From Alphaproteobacteria bacterium UBA6187 (GTDB lineage: Bacteria; Pseudomonadota; Alphaproteobacteria; Rickettsiales; UBA6187), in NCBI GenBank assembly GCA_002422795.1, contig DITJ01000096.1, forward strand, positions 10,293 through 42,325: 32,033 nucleotides of DNA, in the 5' to 3' direction. The notes beneath the pieces were generated by a model. That model worked only from the letters and a program-made list of their open reading frames with translations. It was not told the DNA's origin and searched no databases. Each line of letters begins with the position of its first letter. Positions within the stretch are counted from its first letter, which is position 1. The position numbers and the translations under genes were made by a program. Below are positions 8,838-17,215 of the stretch, in pieces.

Positions 8838-8952
8838 CGTCATTGCGATAAGGCGAACACTTCGTGAGTCCGAAGAAGCAATCCAGTGTTAACAATAAAG
8901 AAGAGTTGGATTGCTTCCTCGTAGTCACTTCGTTCCACTCATCGCAATGACG
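8838..8952. repeat. Dispersed palindromic repeat (CGTCATTGCG...CGCAATGACG)
   Basis: The element begins CGTCATTGCGAT and ends ATCGCAATGACG, with inner complementary blocks AGCAATCCA and TGGATTGCT around a short AT-rich loop. It is an imperfect palindrome of about 115 bp in the 339-base gap between the divergent DUF1189-like and amidase genes. The type, with CGTCATTGCGA ends, is widespread in alphaproteobacterial genomes. The rest of the gap is AT-rich with only a possible promoter. Confidence 0.8.
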
Positions 8953-9053
8953 CTCTTCCTTTATTTACCAATTGCTTATAATGCAAAGTAGCTATTATCT
9001 AATAGAGTTTATTATATAACTAGAAAAATTCTTAAATTCATAGCATGAATTTA

Positions 9054-9059
9054 TATAAT
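9054..9059 (+). promoter_or_regulatory. Possible -10 box for the amidase gene
   Basis: Exact TATAAT 53 bases before the amidase ATG in very AT-rich DNA. The hexamer 17 bases upstream (CTTAAA) is a poor -35, so support is weak. Confidence 0.3.
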
Positions 9060-9112
9060 GATTATGTTAAAATTGATATTCAATATATAAATTTAAAGGT
9101 AAGAAATTTAAA

Positions 9113-9865
9113 ATGATAGAATGCTTAAGCCCTAATTGGGATAATAGATCAGAAGGTATAAAAATAGATATACTGGTTATGCATTATACCGGCATGAGAA
9201 GTGGGGAAGAGGCACAAGCGCGGCTGTGCGACCCCATTGCCAAGGTCAGCTCACATTATATGGTATATGAAGACGGGCGGGTTATACAAATGGTGCCTGA
9301 GGAAAAACGCGCCTGGCATGCCGGAGTTAGCTGTTGGCGCGGCATATCATCACTTAACGATACATCTATCGGTATTGAAATTGTAAATCCGGGCCATGAA
9401 TTTGGCTACCGCGCTTTTCCAAAAGTGCAGATGGAAGCGGTTTCCGACCTTGCATCAGGCATAATAGAGCGCCATTATATTCCCGCGCGCAATATAATCG
9501 GCCATTCAGATATAGCCCCAACCCGCAAAGAAGACCCGGGCGAATTATTCGATTGGAAGTTCCTTGCCGCAGAAGGTATTGGGCTATGGCCTGAGGTAAA
9601 AAAAATCAGGAAGCCACATGCCCCTGTAATAACCCCCGGTGAAGAAAGCCTAAGCGTGGCGCGTATCCAGAAAATGCTGGCAGATTACGGCTATTTTATT
9701 AAAGTGGATGGATTCTATGGCCCTAAAAGTGAATCGGTGATTAAAGCCTTTAAGCGCCATTTTGTGCCGGAATATGTGAATGTAGTGTGGGATAACGTGG
9801 CAGAGGCAAGGCTTATTAAACTGCTGGAGATGGTTTATACCATTTCCACATCAAAGACGAAGTAG
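9113..9865 (+). CDS. N-acetylmuramoyl-L-alanine amidase, AmpD type
   Basis: Zinc amidase cleaving the bond between N-acetylmuramic acid and the stem peptide, used in muropeptide recycling or wall turnover. In 250 residues, the amidase_2 domain (about 15-145) shows zinc ligands H24 (VMHYTG), H131 (GHSD) and D141 (EDPG), with K139 and E89 (GIEIVN) at the active site. A C-terminal peptidoglycan-binding domain (about 178-240, SVARIQKMLADYGY...VDGFYGPKSE) follows. No signal peptide is seen, so it is probably cytoplasmic, as AmpD is. It is transcribed away from the DUF1189-like gene and 21 bases ahead of the prepilin pair. Amidase plus PG-binding domain is a known AmiD/AmpD variant. Confidence 0.94.
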   Translation: MIECLSPNWDNRSEGIKIDILVMHYTGMRSGEEAQARLCDPIAKVSSHYMVYEDGRVIQMVPEEKRAWHAGVSCWRGISSLNDTSIGIEIVNPGHEFGYRAFPKVQMEAVSDLASGIIERHYIPARNIIGHSDIAPTRKEDPGELFDWKFLAAEGIGLWPEVKKIRKPHAPVITPGEESLSVARIQKMLADYGYFIKVDGFYGPKSESVIKAFKRHFVPEYVNVVWDNVAEARLIKLLEMVYTISTSKTK

Positions 9866-9886
9866 GAGTGCGAGGAGCTTTTTTGC

Positions 9887-10951
9887 ATGAATCGAAAAAT
9901 AATAGGCAACAAAGCTAAAAAATGGTACAATGGCGTTGGAACCATTAGTGAAATAACAATGTTTAATTTAATAAAAATATATAATTTTTCTAAAATAATG
10001 ACCAAACGTGGTTTCTCGCTTACCGAGATGTCTACGGTAATGGTTGTTATCGGCTTTATTGCAGCAAGCGCGTTATCCGTAGCTATAAGTAGCGATTATG
10101 CAACGAAGTGGGGCGAAACCGAATCAAAACTTAACCGTATTGAGGAAGCTCTGGCGGGTTATCTTTCTATAAACCACAGGCTACCTTGCCCTGCCAGTGG
10201 CACAGCAGGCATCACATCCGCAAGTTTTGGGGTGGAGCAGATAACTGGTATAAACTGTACTGCTGATTTCAATGATGGCGTTGTGGGAAATACAGTATGG
10301 GGCGGGGTAGTGCCAGTAGTTACCTTACAGCTTCCTGATGATTTCATGTTCGACGGCTGGGGCAGGAGGATAGATTACGCGGTTAACAACAATTTTGCCA
10401 ATAACACTACTACTAACCCCGGATGCGCATCATCAGCATGTTTTATAGATAAGGCAGCAGGTACAATAACTGTAAATGATGCATCAGATACTGCCATAGT
10501 TACAAATGCCGTATATGTCCTTCTAAGCCATGGTGAAAATGGCCATGGGGCATTTCCAAAGCCCGGAAGCGCTATAACCACAAGGCTTAACGGTTTCCCG
10601 GCAGGCAACCCATACAGGGATGCTACGGCTTCTGCGCATGAATTTACCAATGCTAAATCGGATAATAGCGGCACTAACACTACTTATACAGCCACTTTCG
10701 TAACGAGGGATTATACCCGCAATGACGACACAACCGCCGCAGCTAGCGCGCGTACATATTTCGATGACCAACTACGCTACCGTACAAAAAGCCAGATAGT
10801 AAAAGCTACTGGCGCGGCAATTTATGACTCTGTATGCAGCACCGCTCTTGCTATAGTAAATAATCCTGGCGCAAATGATTGTACCGGAGCGATAGATCAT
10901 ACCCAATGCGAAACTTTTGCTACCGAGATAAACTCAAGATGCTTGCAATAG
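9887..10951 (+). CDS. Prepilin-like protein 1, orphan
   Basis: A 354-residue protein with a type IV prepilin/pseudopilin signal KRGFSLTE: predicted cleavage after G42, Phe as mature residue 1 and Glu5 kept, followed by one hydrophobic helix. The mature part is Cys-rich, with the landmarks RLPCPASG, WGRRIDYAV, SHGENGHGAF and a C-terminal CTGA...CETFATEINSRCLQ pattern shared with the next gene. I kept the ATG at 9887 because GAGGAG lies nine bases upstream; an ATG at 9998 would give a standard short leader but has no ribosome site. No secretin, ATPase or prepilin peptidase gene is nearby, so it must use machinery encoded elsewhere. Confidence 0.85.
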   Translation: MNRKIIGNKAKKWYNGVGTISEITMFNLIKIYNFSKIMTKRGFSLTEMSTVMVVIGFIAASALSVAISSDYATKWGETESKLNRIEEALAGYLSINHRLPCPASGTAGITSASFGVEQITGINCTADFNDGVVGNTVWGGVVPVVTLQLPDDFMFDGWGRRIDYAVNNNFANNTTTNPGCASSACFIDKAAGTITVNDASDTAIVTNAVYVLLSHGENGHGAFPKPGSAITTRLNGFPAGNPYRDATASAHEFTNAKSDNSGTNTTYTATFVTRDYTRNDDTTAAASARTYFDDQLRYRTKSQIVKATGAAIYDSVCSTALAIVNNPGANDCTGAIDHTQCETFATEINSRCLQ

Positions 10952-10957
10952 GAATTT

Positions 10958-11899
10958 ATGTGTAAATTTTTTAAATTCAGAAAGTTCTTAAATACGCAAG
11001 GATTCTCACTTGTGGAACTTTCTGTTGTGCTTACTATAATCGGTATAACACTCGCTGGGGCAATTGAACTTGCCACAAATAAAACCGAGGCAGACCGCGT
11101 AACAGAAACTAACGCAAGGCTTGATATTATTGAAGAAGCGTTAAAAGTATATGTTATAAATAACCAGCGTTTGCCATGTCCTGCTAATGCCAGCGCCTCA
11201 CTAAGCCTTGATATTGCAGGAAAAGAGGGCGCATCAGATGCAACTGAATGCGAAATGTCATCTTCTACAACAACAATTGGTGCTAATTATACCAGTGGTG
11301 GAATTTATAGCGGCGCAATCCCTACTAAAACCCTTCACATTCCTGATAAAAATATGGCTGATGATTGGGATAGGAGATTTACTTATGTGGTGGATTACCG
11401 CTTTGCTAATAATGAAGCAGACACTAACTCTGATTGCGATGGAACAGTAAGCACCATTTGCTTCAAATACACTACCGACGGAGGCATAACAATAAACGAT
11501 TCTACCGGAGCGGCCCGTACTGCTGTGGCTGTATATACCATTATAAGCCATGGTAAAAACGGCTATGGAGCATTTAATTATACAGGCGGCGTGCAACTTG
11601 ACCAACCTGCAGCACCTGATGCATCTGAGGTAAGTAACGCAGCCACAAGCAGCGGCACGTTAGATGCAACATTCGTGCAGAAAGACAGCACTACAACTTT
11701 TGACGACATAGTGCGCTATAAAGAAAAATCACTGATTATATCCGATGTAAACGGTGTTACCGATTCAACCACATGCTTTGCAGCATACGATGCCTTTACC
11801 ACTCCAGGCACGCTTACAGACCCATGCCCAGGCGCCACCAGCACAGCTAATTGCTATGCATTGGCTACGCAGATAAATAATTTCTGCCTGCAACCTTAA
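10958..11899 (+). CDS. Prepilin-like protein 2, tandem paralogue
   Basis: A 313-residue paralogue of the preceding protein, six bases after its stop. The class III signal is TQGFSLVE, cleaved after G15 with Glu at mature position 5, followed by a hydrophobic helix. It shares RLPCPA, a WDRRFTYVVDYRF block, SHGKNGYGAF and the C-terminal cysteines (DPCPGATSTANCYALATQIN then a final Cys). The paired cysteines suggest disulfides in a periplasmic or surface domain. The pair looks like a duplication and is probably one transcript. Function is unknown: minor pilin, pseudopilin or surface adhesin are possible. Confidence 0.85.
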   Translation: MCKFFKFRKFLNTQGFSLVELSVVLTIIGITLAGAIELATNKTEADRVTETNARLDIIEEALKVYVINNQRLPCPANASASLSLDIAGKEGASDATECEMSSSTTTIGANYTSGGIYSGAIPTKTLHIPDKNMADDWDRRFTYVVDYRFANNEADTNSDCDGTVSTICFKYTTDGGITINDSTGAARTAVAVYTIISHGKNGYGAFNYTGGVQLDQPAAPDASEVSNAATSSGTLDATFVQKDSTTTFDDIVRYKEKSLIISDVNGVTDSTTCFAAYDAFTTPGTLTDPCPGATSTANCYALATQINNFCLQP

Positions 11900-11904
11900 A
11901 TTTA

Positions 11905-11949
11905 CCTAGCATAAATAAATTATTTCCATCCTGACATTTTCATGCTAGG
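11905..11949 (+). terminator. Weak inverted repeat after prepilin pair
   Basis: CCTAGCAT (11905-11912) and ATGCTAGG (11942-11949) are perfect complements around a 29-base loop just after the second prepilin stop. There is no T-tract, so this is only a possible transcript-end structure. Confidence 0.3.
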
Positions 11950-11983
11950 CATATTGCCTATATAAAACGGCAGCTTGGAAAGA

Positions 11984-12916
11984 ATGCATCATAACAACAT
12001 CATTATAAGCTTACTACTCCTGGTGGCGCTGCTCCTTTATGCGGCTAGCTCCCATGCGGCCGCCTGGACTCAAGGAAAGAATATGGGGCAGGCAATCTTA
12101 ACTTTCAATAACTACCAATCCACGCAGATATTTGATAAAAACAGCAAACGCATTAAATCCAGTAATAATTTCAGCAAATATGAAATTAACCCGTTTTTTG
12201 AATATGGCTTAAGCGACAACCTTACAATTGGTGCAAACCCTACACTGCAATACTGGCAGGCAGGTGATTTGGCCGATAACTCAAAAACAGTAACTTTCCG
12301 GGGGTGCGGCACTACAAAAGCAATTGATGGCAATAAAGCAAATGGTGAAATTATTGAATCAGAATTTTTTATACGTAAAAAATTACTGGAAATCGGCAAT
12401 ATGGTATTTTCTATGCAGCCGCTTGTTAAAACCCCTTGTGTGCTAATTGTAAATTCAGGTGCAGCAGTTAATTGGAATTCTTATGAAACGGAGTTGCGCG
12501 GCCTGATTGGATATGGCTTTAAGTGGAACCAGAAATCACAAGATGGAAAAACATATCCATTCGCGGGGCAATATCATTTTCTAAACCTTGAAGTGGCATA
12601 CAGGAAATATAACGGAGCTTTATCAGACCAGGTAAGAATTGATGCCACTTCCGGCTTCCGCTTTAATGAAAATATATTGCTGCTGGCACAGGTTTTTTCC
12701 TCCATCAGCACCGGCAAAGAAAATATCAGCGCAGATATAACAACGAATGACACGCAAGAAAATATTGATAGGTTCGGCAATGTAAAATTACAGCTTTCCG
12801 GAGTGTTACAAACCAGCAAAACCACCTCCGCACAGCTTGGTGTATACACCGAAATAGCAGGGCTAAACTATAGCGCAGGCCAGGGAATGATGATTTCATT
12901 ATGGAAGGTGTTTTAA
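11984..12916 (+). CDS. XagA-like outer-membrane beta-barrel protein
   Basis: A 310-residue exported protein. A signal peptide with a leucine-rich core and SHA-AAW cleavage site is followed by alternating strands typical of an outer-membrane barrel, ending in the aromatic residue Phe (WKVF). The mature start AWTQGKNMGQAILTFNNY and the KYEINPFFEYGLSDNLTIG block resemble XagA, associated in Xanthomonas with the XagB glycosyltransferase and cell aggregation. The ATG at 11984 is chosen with GGA four bases upstream; an in-frame TTG nine bases earlier is less likely. Its stop overlaps the start of the glycosyltransferase gene (TAATG), strongly linking the two. Likely role: exporting or anchoring the polysaccharide made by its partner. 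Confidence 0.72.
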   Translation: MHHNNIIISLLLLVALLLYAASSHAAAWTQGKNMGQAILTFNNYQSTQIFDKNSKRIKSSNNFSKYEINPFFEYGLSDNLTIGANPTLQYWQAGDLADNSKTVTFRGCGTTKAIDGNKANGEIIESEFFIRKKLLEIGNMVFSMQPLVKTPCVLIVNSGAAVNWNSYETELRGLIGYGFKWNQKSQDGKTYPFAGQYHFLNLEVAYRKYNGALSDQVRIDATSGFRFNENILLLAQVFSSISTGKENISADITTNDTQENIDRFGNVKLQLSGVLQTSKTTSAQLGVYTEIAGLNYSAGQGMMISLWKVF

Positions 12917-14748
12917 TGGAATTATTAACAGAATTTTTATTAGATGAATCATTGCTTAACAAAAATGATTTACAGTGGCACGCACGAACAGCACTGCAAG
13001 CAGGGCAGCCGCTTGCAGGCTCTATATTAAGGAACAGCAATATAAGTCCTCATACATTATATAAAAAAATTGCAAAATTCGAAGGGCTTGCCTTTGCAGA
13101 TTTAAGAAAGAACCCTTGCGATAAAGAACTTTTATCGCCTGAAATGCGGGATAAATACCTTAACCTACAAGCCATTCCCTGGAAAAAGAAAAATGATATT
13201 ACAGTAATTGCCACCAGCGAAATAACGGCTGGTTTAAAAAAATGGGCAAATAAGCAATATAAAGGGAAATATATATTCGCCATCACCACGCCTTTTGATA
13301 TCAACCATAGCATCAATAGCATTTTCGCTAGCGAAAATGATTTCGAGGCGCGCGAAAAATTATGGCAAATGCGCCCTGAATGCTCGGCCAAGGAACCAAT
13401 GTCACGTAAGGATATTTATATGTTTATGATAATAATAATCTTAATACTGATAGTGGCGGCAATATACCCCATACCGGCCCTTGCGGTTTCTTTTGTTGTT
13501 ACTGCATTTTTCTATAACATGACCATCCTGTTTAAAAGCATTTTGCTTATAATCGGGCATATTGCAGCAAAGGAGGCTGAGAAAAACAGCATTGCCCTTG
13601 ATGTAAAAGACAAGGATTTACCTGTTTATACTATTTTAGTGCCGCTTTATAAGGAAGAAAGAACCCTGGATAAACTTACCTCATCCATCATGGCGCTTGA
13701 TTACCCGAAATCCAAACTTGATGTAAAATTAATCGTGGAAGCCGATGACGAGATGACCATAAACGCCATTAAGGAACTGCGCCCCAGCCGAATTTTTGAA
13801 ATGATAATTGTGCCATACTCCCTTCCTCGCACTAAACCCAAAGCCTGTAATTATGCTTTGCGTTTTGCACGCGGGGAATATGTAACTATTTATGATGCGG
13901 AGGATATCCCCGACCCCGACCAGCTTAAAAAAGTATTATATAAATTCAAGCATTCCCCAAAAAACCTTGTATGTGTGCAGGCACGCCTGAATTATTTTAA
14001 CAGGTCTGAAAACCTACTCACCCGCATGTTTGCAATTGAATATTCAATATTATTTGATTTTATGCTGTTTGGTCTGGAGAAAGTAAACATCCCGATTCCC
14101 CTGGGCGGCACCAGCAACCATTTCCGCACGGAAATGCTCCGCGAGCTATATGGCTGGGACCCTTATAATGTAACCGAAGATGCAGATTTGGGCCTGCGCA
14201 TTTCCCAAAATGGCTGGAAGTGCGGCATTATCTGGTCACTTACCAAAGAAGAAGCGCCAATATCGCTATGGGCATGGATAAAACAGCGCACTCGCTGGAT
14301 TAAAGGGCATATGCAAACTTACCTGGTGCATATGCGAAGCCCCATTTCATTATATAAAAAACTTGGGTTTGTAAGTTTTATGGGAATGCAGTTCTTCCTT
14401 GGCGCATCAACTATAATATTTCTTATAAGCCCGGTTATGTGGCTGGTATGGGGATTATTTATGTCAGGGATTGTAAGGCTTGATGTGGATATCCCGGCAT
14501 GGTTTGATGCCATGTTAGATTTAAGCGTAACCGGGCTTTTCATTGGAATATTCCTGCAAATAATTTTTGCCGTATCAGCAATCTTAAAAAATAACTGGAA
14601 AGACATGCAGCCATACAGCCTGGTTTTTCCATTTTATTGGGTCTTGCATTCAATTGCCAGCTTCCGTGCTTTATGGCAACTGATAAAATGCCCGCATTAC
14701 TGGGAAAAAACCACCCATGGGGTTAGCAAATTTGCAAAGGGTGGGTAA
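12916..14748 (+). CDS. Processive GT2 glycosyltransferase with N-terminal MshE/GspE-like domain
   Basis: A 610-residue inner-membrane synthase. Residues about 1-130 resemble the N-terminal domain of GspE/MshE ATPases, which binds cyclic di-GMP in some members. Two membrane helices (about 168-215) are followed by a GT2 catalytic domain with EADD (275-278), DAED (327-330), TED (420-422) and QRTRW (457-461), the signature of processive enzymes that make and extrude polysaccharide. About four C-terminal membrane helices follow. The start at 12916 overlaps the XagA-like stop by one base and has GGAAGG upstream; a start at 12901 lacks a good ribosome site. Pairing and architecture suggest a XagB-like exopolysaccharide synthase under c-di-GMP control; the ligand is inferred. 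Confidence 0.88.
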   Translation: MELLTEFLLDESLLNKNDLQWHARTALQAGQPLAGSILRNSNISPHTLYKKIAKFEGLAFADLRKNPCDKELLSPEMRDKYLNLQAIPWKKKNDITVIATSEITAGLKKWANKQYKGKYIFAITTPFDINHSINSIFASENDFEAREKLWQMRPECSAKEPMSRKDIYMFMIIIILILIVAAIYPIPALAVSFVVTAFFYNMTILFKSILLIIGHIAAKEAEKNSIALDVKDKDLPVYTILVPLYKEERTLDKLTSSIMALDYPKSKLDVKLIVEADDEMTINAIKELRPSRIFEMIIVPYSLPRTKPKACNYALRFARGEYVTIYDAEDIPDPDQLKKVLYKFKHSPKNLVCVQARLNYFNRSENLLTRMFAIEYSILFDFMLFGLEKVNIPIPLGGTSNHFRTEMLRELYGWDPYNVTEDADLGLRISQNGWKCGIIWSLTKEEAPISLWAWIKQRTRWIKGHMQTYLVHMRSPISLYKKLGFVSFMGMQFFLGASTIIFLISPVMWLVWGLFMSGIVRLDVDIPAWFDAMLDLSVTGLFIGIFLQIIFAVSAILKNNWKDMQPYSLVFPFYWVLHSIASFRALWQLIKCPHYWEKTTHGVSKFAKGG

Positions 14749-14866
14749 GCTATAGTAACTCCACTTAATAACCACTCATACACCCAAATTGCGAATATGG
14801 CACGTTTTCCCGCCTGCGCGCACTACTGTCCGGGGCAACGTAACACATTCCATGATGACGTTTAAG

Positions 14867-14880
14867 TTGATAAAGGTCAA
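14867..14880 (+). promoter_or_regulatory. FNR/FixK-type box upstream of CBS gene
   Basis: TTGATAAAGGTCAA fully matches the FNR/FixK consensus TTGAY-N4-RTCAA. It lies 73 bases before the CBS-protein ATG, with a TATAAC -10-like hexamer at 14915-14920. The spacing from box centre to inferred start (about 53) is not the classic -41.5, so the exact promoter is uncertain. Confidence 0.6.
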
Positions 14881-14953
14881 ATACAGCAGCATTAGTCCAT
14901 GCTCTACTTGTAAATATAACTGTATTCCAGCAAAACATTTTAAGGAGAGGAAA

Positions 14954-15391
14954 ATGCAAAATACCCTTGTAAAAGATATAATGACTGCGGATTTAAAACT
15001 TATTAGTGAAGATGCTTCTTTAGAAGAAGCCGCAGCCAAAATGCAAAAAATAGATAGCGGCGTTTTACCAGTAGGGGAAGAGGGTAATATAAAAGGTATT
15101 ATTACCGACAGGGATATAATAATACGCGCTATTGCAAATGGAACTAATCCTTCTCAGGCGCGCGTTTCCGATTACATGACAACAAAAATATATAGCTGCA
15201 AGGATACCGACACATTAAATGACGCCGCCGACCAGATGCGCAAAAACCACGTAAGCCGCCTTATCGTTAAGGATAAACAGGGTAATGTAGCTGGTATTCT
15301 ATCTTTTGGCTGCATATTAAGGAAAAATGCAAACACCAATGAAATTGCTGAGGTTGTAGCACATGCAACAGGGAAGAAGTTAGCAAGCTAG
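14954..15391 (+). CDS. Two-CBS-domain protein, HRP1-like
   Basis: A 145-residue soluble protein made almost entirely of a CBS-domain pair (about 5-60 and 70-125), which typically binds adenine nucleotides and senses energy state. The first domain shows GIITDRDIIIRAIANG; the second ends in VSRLIVKDKQGNVAGILS. Length and layout resemble mycobacterial hypoxic response protein 1. I chose the ATG at 14954, with AAGGAG six bases before it; in-frame sequence upstream does not look coding. An FNR-type box precedes it, and the hydrolase and phosphoribosyltransferase genes follow. No catalytic domain is attached, so it is probably a nucleotide-sensing regulator or stress protein. Confidence 0.9.
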   Translation: MQNTLVKDIMTADLKLISEDASLEEAAAKMQKIDSGVLPVGEEGNIKGIITDRDIIIRAIANGTNPSQARVSDYMTTKIYSCKDTDTLNDAADQMRKNHVSRLIVKDKQGNVAGILSFGCILRKNANTNEIAEVVAHATGKKLAS

Positions 15392-15404
15392 GTGAAATAG
15401 TGCT

Positions 15405-15501
15405 CGTCATTCCCCGAGTTTTTTCTTCAAAAACTATAGGGGAATCCAGTTCTAAATCTGGATGGCCCTATAGTTTGCAAGCGCAAACTCTGGCCATGAC
15501 G
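15405..15501. repeat. Dispersed imperfect palindrome (CGTCAT...ATGACG), copy 1
   Basis: An approximately 97-bp imperfect palindrome: CGTCATTCCCC at the left, AACTATAGGGGAATCCAG and CTGGATGGCCCTATAGTTT in the middle, and ATGACG at the right. The first 35 bases recur with three mismatches at the right end of the window (31999-32033), showing it is a dispersed repeat. It occupies much of the 296-base gap after the CBS gene. Confidence 0.85.
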
Positions 15502-15620
15502 AAATGGGAATTTCTTAAGTAAAACTACTATAGCACTTACGGTGCAACTCATTGCATCTGTTTTCCCCACGTAAATCCAGCATAAATAATCAATAATGTC
15601 CGATAAGGATTTGGTCTAAC

Positions 15621-15644
15621 TCCCTCTCCCTCTAGGGAGAGGGA
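15621..15644. repeat. Short palindrome TCCCTCTCCC-TCTA-GGGAGAGGGA
   Basis: Perfect 10-bp arms around TCTA in the gap before the hydrolase gene. It has the same core as the palindrome inside the oxidase-like gene at 18109-18129 and belongs to the common CCCTCTCCC/GGGAGAGGG repeat family. Confidence 0.8.
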
Positions 15645-15687
15645 AATTCACAGTTCCATCCCTAAATCTCCATAACCAGGCCGCGTA

Positions 15688-16380
15688 ATGAAAGAAAATT
15701 ACCCCAACGAACAGCAATATAGCGATAAATATCTAGCCAAAGACCAGCAGATACATATTCCCATTGAAGAAGTTATACTAGAAGGGAACCTTACTATCCC
15801 CAAAAATGCAAAAGGCGTAGTAATATTTGCCCATGGTAGCGGTAGCAGCCGTTACAGCCCACGCAACCGCTTCGTATCTACAATCCTTAATGAAGATGGC
15901 CTGGCCACCCTGCTTATTGACTTGCTTTCCACAAAAGAAGAAGCCGTAGACCTGGATACAAAAAAGCTGAGGTTTAATATACCGATGCTGGCAGAAAGGC
16001 TTGTTGCAATAACCGCTTGGGCCATGGAAGACCCGCAAATTAAAGGGCTTAATATTGGTTACTTTGGCTCCAGCACGGGCGGGGGTGCGGCTATTCTGGC
16101 CGCGGTAAAAACCGCATCTATAAAAGCAATCGTATCACGCGGCGGAAGACCGGATTTAGCCGGGGAGGAATCCCTATCACAAATCCAGGCACCCACATTG
16201 CTAATTGTTGGCGAGCGCGATACACAGGTACTTGCGCTTAACAGGCAATCATTAAAATACTTAAACAAAAAATCCGCACTGGAAATTATCCCCAACGCCA
16301 CACACTTGTTTGAAGAGGCTGGTACATTAGAAGACGTGGCAGGGCTTGCGTCATCATGGTTCACAAAATATCTGGAGTAA
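15688..16380 (+). CDS. Dienelactone-hydrolase-like alpha/beta hydrolase
   Basis: A 230-residue soluble alpha/beta hydrolase. The triad is visible as nucleophile S129 in GSSTGG (G-x-S-x-G elbow), D178 in VGERDTQV and H206 in NATHLFEE; an oxyanion-loop type HGSGSS lies at about 49-54. The substrate is unknown. The family often accompanies, or is fused to, the phosphoribosyltransferase encoded next, as in the mycobacterial DosR-regulon protein Rv0571c (from memory). Only four bases separate its stop from that gene, so they are co-transcribed. The ribosome site is weak (AGG upstream of the ATG). It may share the FNR-box promoter upstream of the CBS gene or have its own. Confidence 0.9.
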   Translation: MKENYPNEQQYSDKYLAKDQQIHIPIEEVILEGNLTIPKNAKGVVIFAHGSGSSRYSPRNRFVSTILNEDGLATLLIDLLSTKEEAVDLDTKKLRFNIPMLAERLVAITAWAMEDPQIKGLNIGYFGSSTGGGAAILAAVKTASIKAIVSRGGRPDLAGEESLSQIQAPTLLIVGERDTQVLALNRQSLKYLNKKSALEIIPNATHLFEEAGTLEDVAGLASSWFTKYLE

Positions 16381-16384
16381 CATA

Positions 16385-17062
16385 ATGTATAGATTTACTG
16401 ATAGGAAAGAGGCGGGTAAAAAACTGGCTGAAGCCTTGGCTGAATATGCGGGAAGAACAGACTTAATGTTACTGGCATTGCCACGTGGTGGCGTGCCGGT
16501 TGCCCATGAAATAGCCACGGCACTGTCGCTCCGACTTGATGTATTACTGGTACGTAAACTTGGCGTGCCTGGCCACGAAGAGCTGGCGATGGGCGCTATT
16601 GCATGGGACCATATCTATTTTATAAACCATGCTATAGTAGAGCAATTTGGCATTACCACCACTGCAATTTATAGCGTAATGGTAAATGAACAGGCTGAAC
16701 TGGGCAGGCGCAATAAATTATACCGTAATAACCTTCCGCCCCCACAGATAGAGGGTAAAACAATTATAGTTGTAGATGATGGCCTTGCAACAGGAGCAAC
16801 CATGCGCGTTGCCATTGCAGTGTTACAGCATATGAAAGCTAAGCATATTATAGCAGCAATTCCGGTGGGGCCAGCAGAAACTTGCATGGAACTGGAAGCT
16901 GATATAGACGAAGTGGTTTGTTTATACACCCCGGAACCTTTTTACGGGGTTGGGCAATGGTATAATGATTTTTCACAAACCAGCGATGAAGAAGTGCTGG
17001 AAATATTGGGTTTCCATTATAGCCACCAATATGGGAAAGCCGGGTATAAAAAACAAGGATAA
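16385..17062 (+). CDS. Phosphoribosyltransferase family protein
   Basis: A 225-residue type I phosphoribosyltransferase-fold protein. The PRPP-binding loop is IIVVDDGLATGATM; the N-terminal MLLALPRGGVPVAHEIA and VRKLGVPGHEELAMGAIA blocks are hallmarks of this uncharacterised family rather than of hypoxanthine, adenine or orotate enzymes. I chose the ATG at 16385, with GGAG seven bases upstream; an in-frame ATG at 16346 lies inside the hydrolase gene. The same family occurs fused to a hydrolase in some stress regulons, so the two proteins probably act together. Substrate unknown. Confidence 0.9.
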   Translation: MYRFTDRKEAGKKLAEALAEYAGRTDLMLLALPRGGVPVAHEIATALSLRLDVLLVRKLGVPGHEELAMGAIAWDHIYFINHAIVEQFGITTTAIYSVMVNEQAELGRRNKLYRNNLPPPQIEGKTIIVVDDGLATGATMRVAIAVLQHMKAKHIIAAIPVGPAETCMELEADIDEVVCLYTPEPFYGVGQWYNDFSQTSDEEVLEILGFHYSHQYGKAGYKKQG

Positions 17063-17215
17063 AATGACACCAACTTTTCCATGGAAAGTAGCATCCCAAT
17101 ATATCCTGGTAACAAATAAGAAATTTCAGTTATAGTTCTATAATCTGTAAAGCTATTGCTTCCATTTTTATAAATTCCTGATTAATATACAGGCAATTAT
17201 ATTATGGAAGCAACT

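Noticed and set aside
9851..9864. 14-base match TCAAAGACGAAGTA also present near 26937-26950
   Set aside because: One copy lies in the amidase C-terminal codons and the other inside the hairpin element; flanks do not match, so it is probably coincidence.
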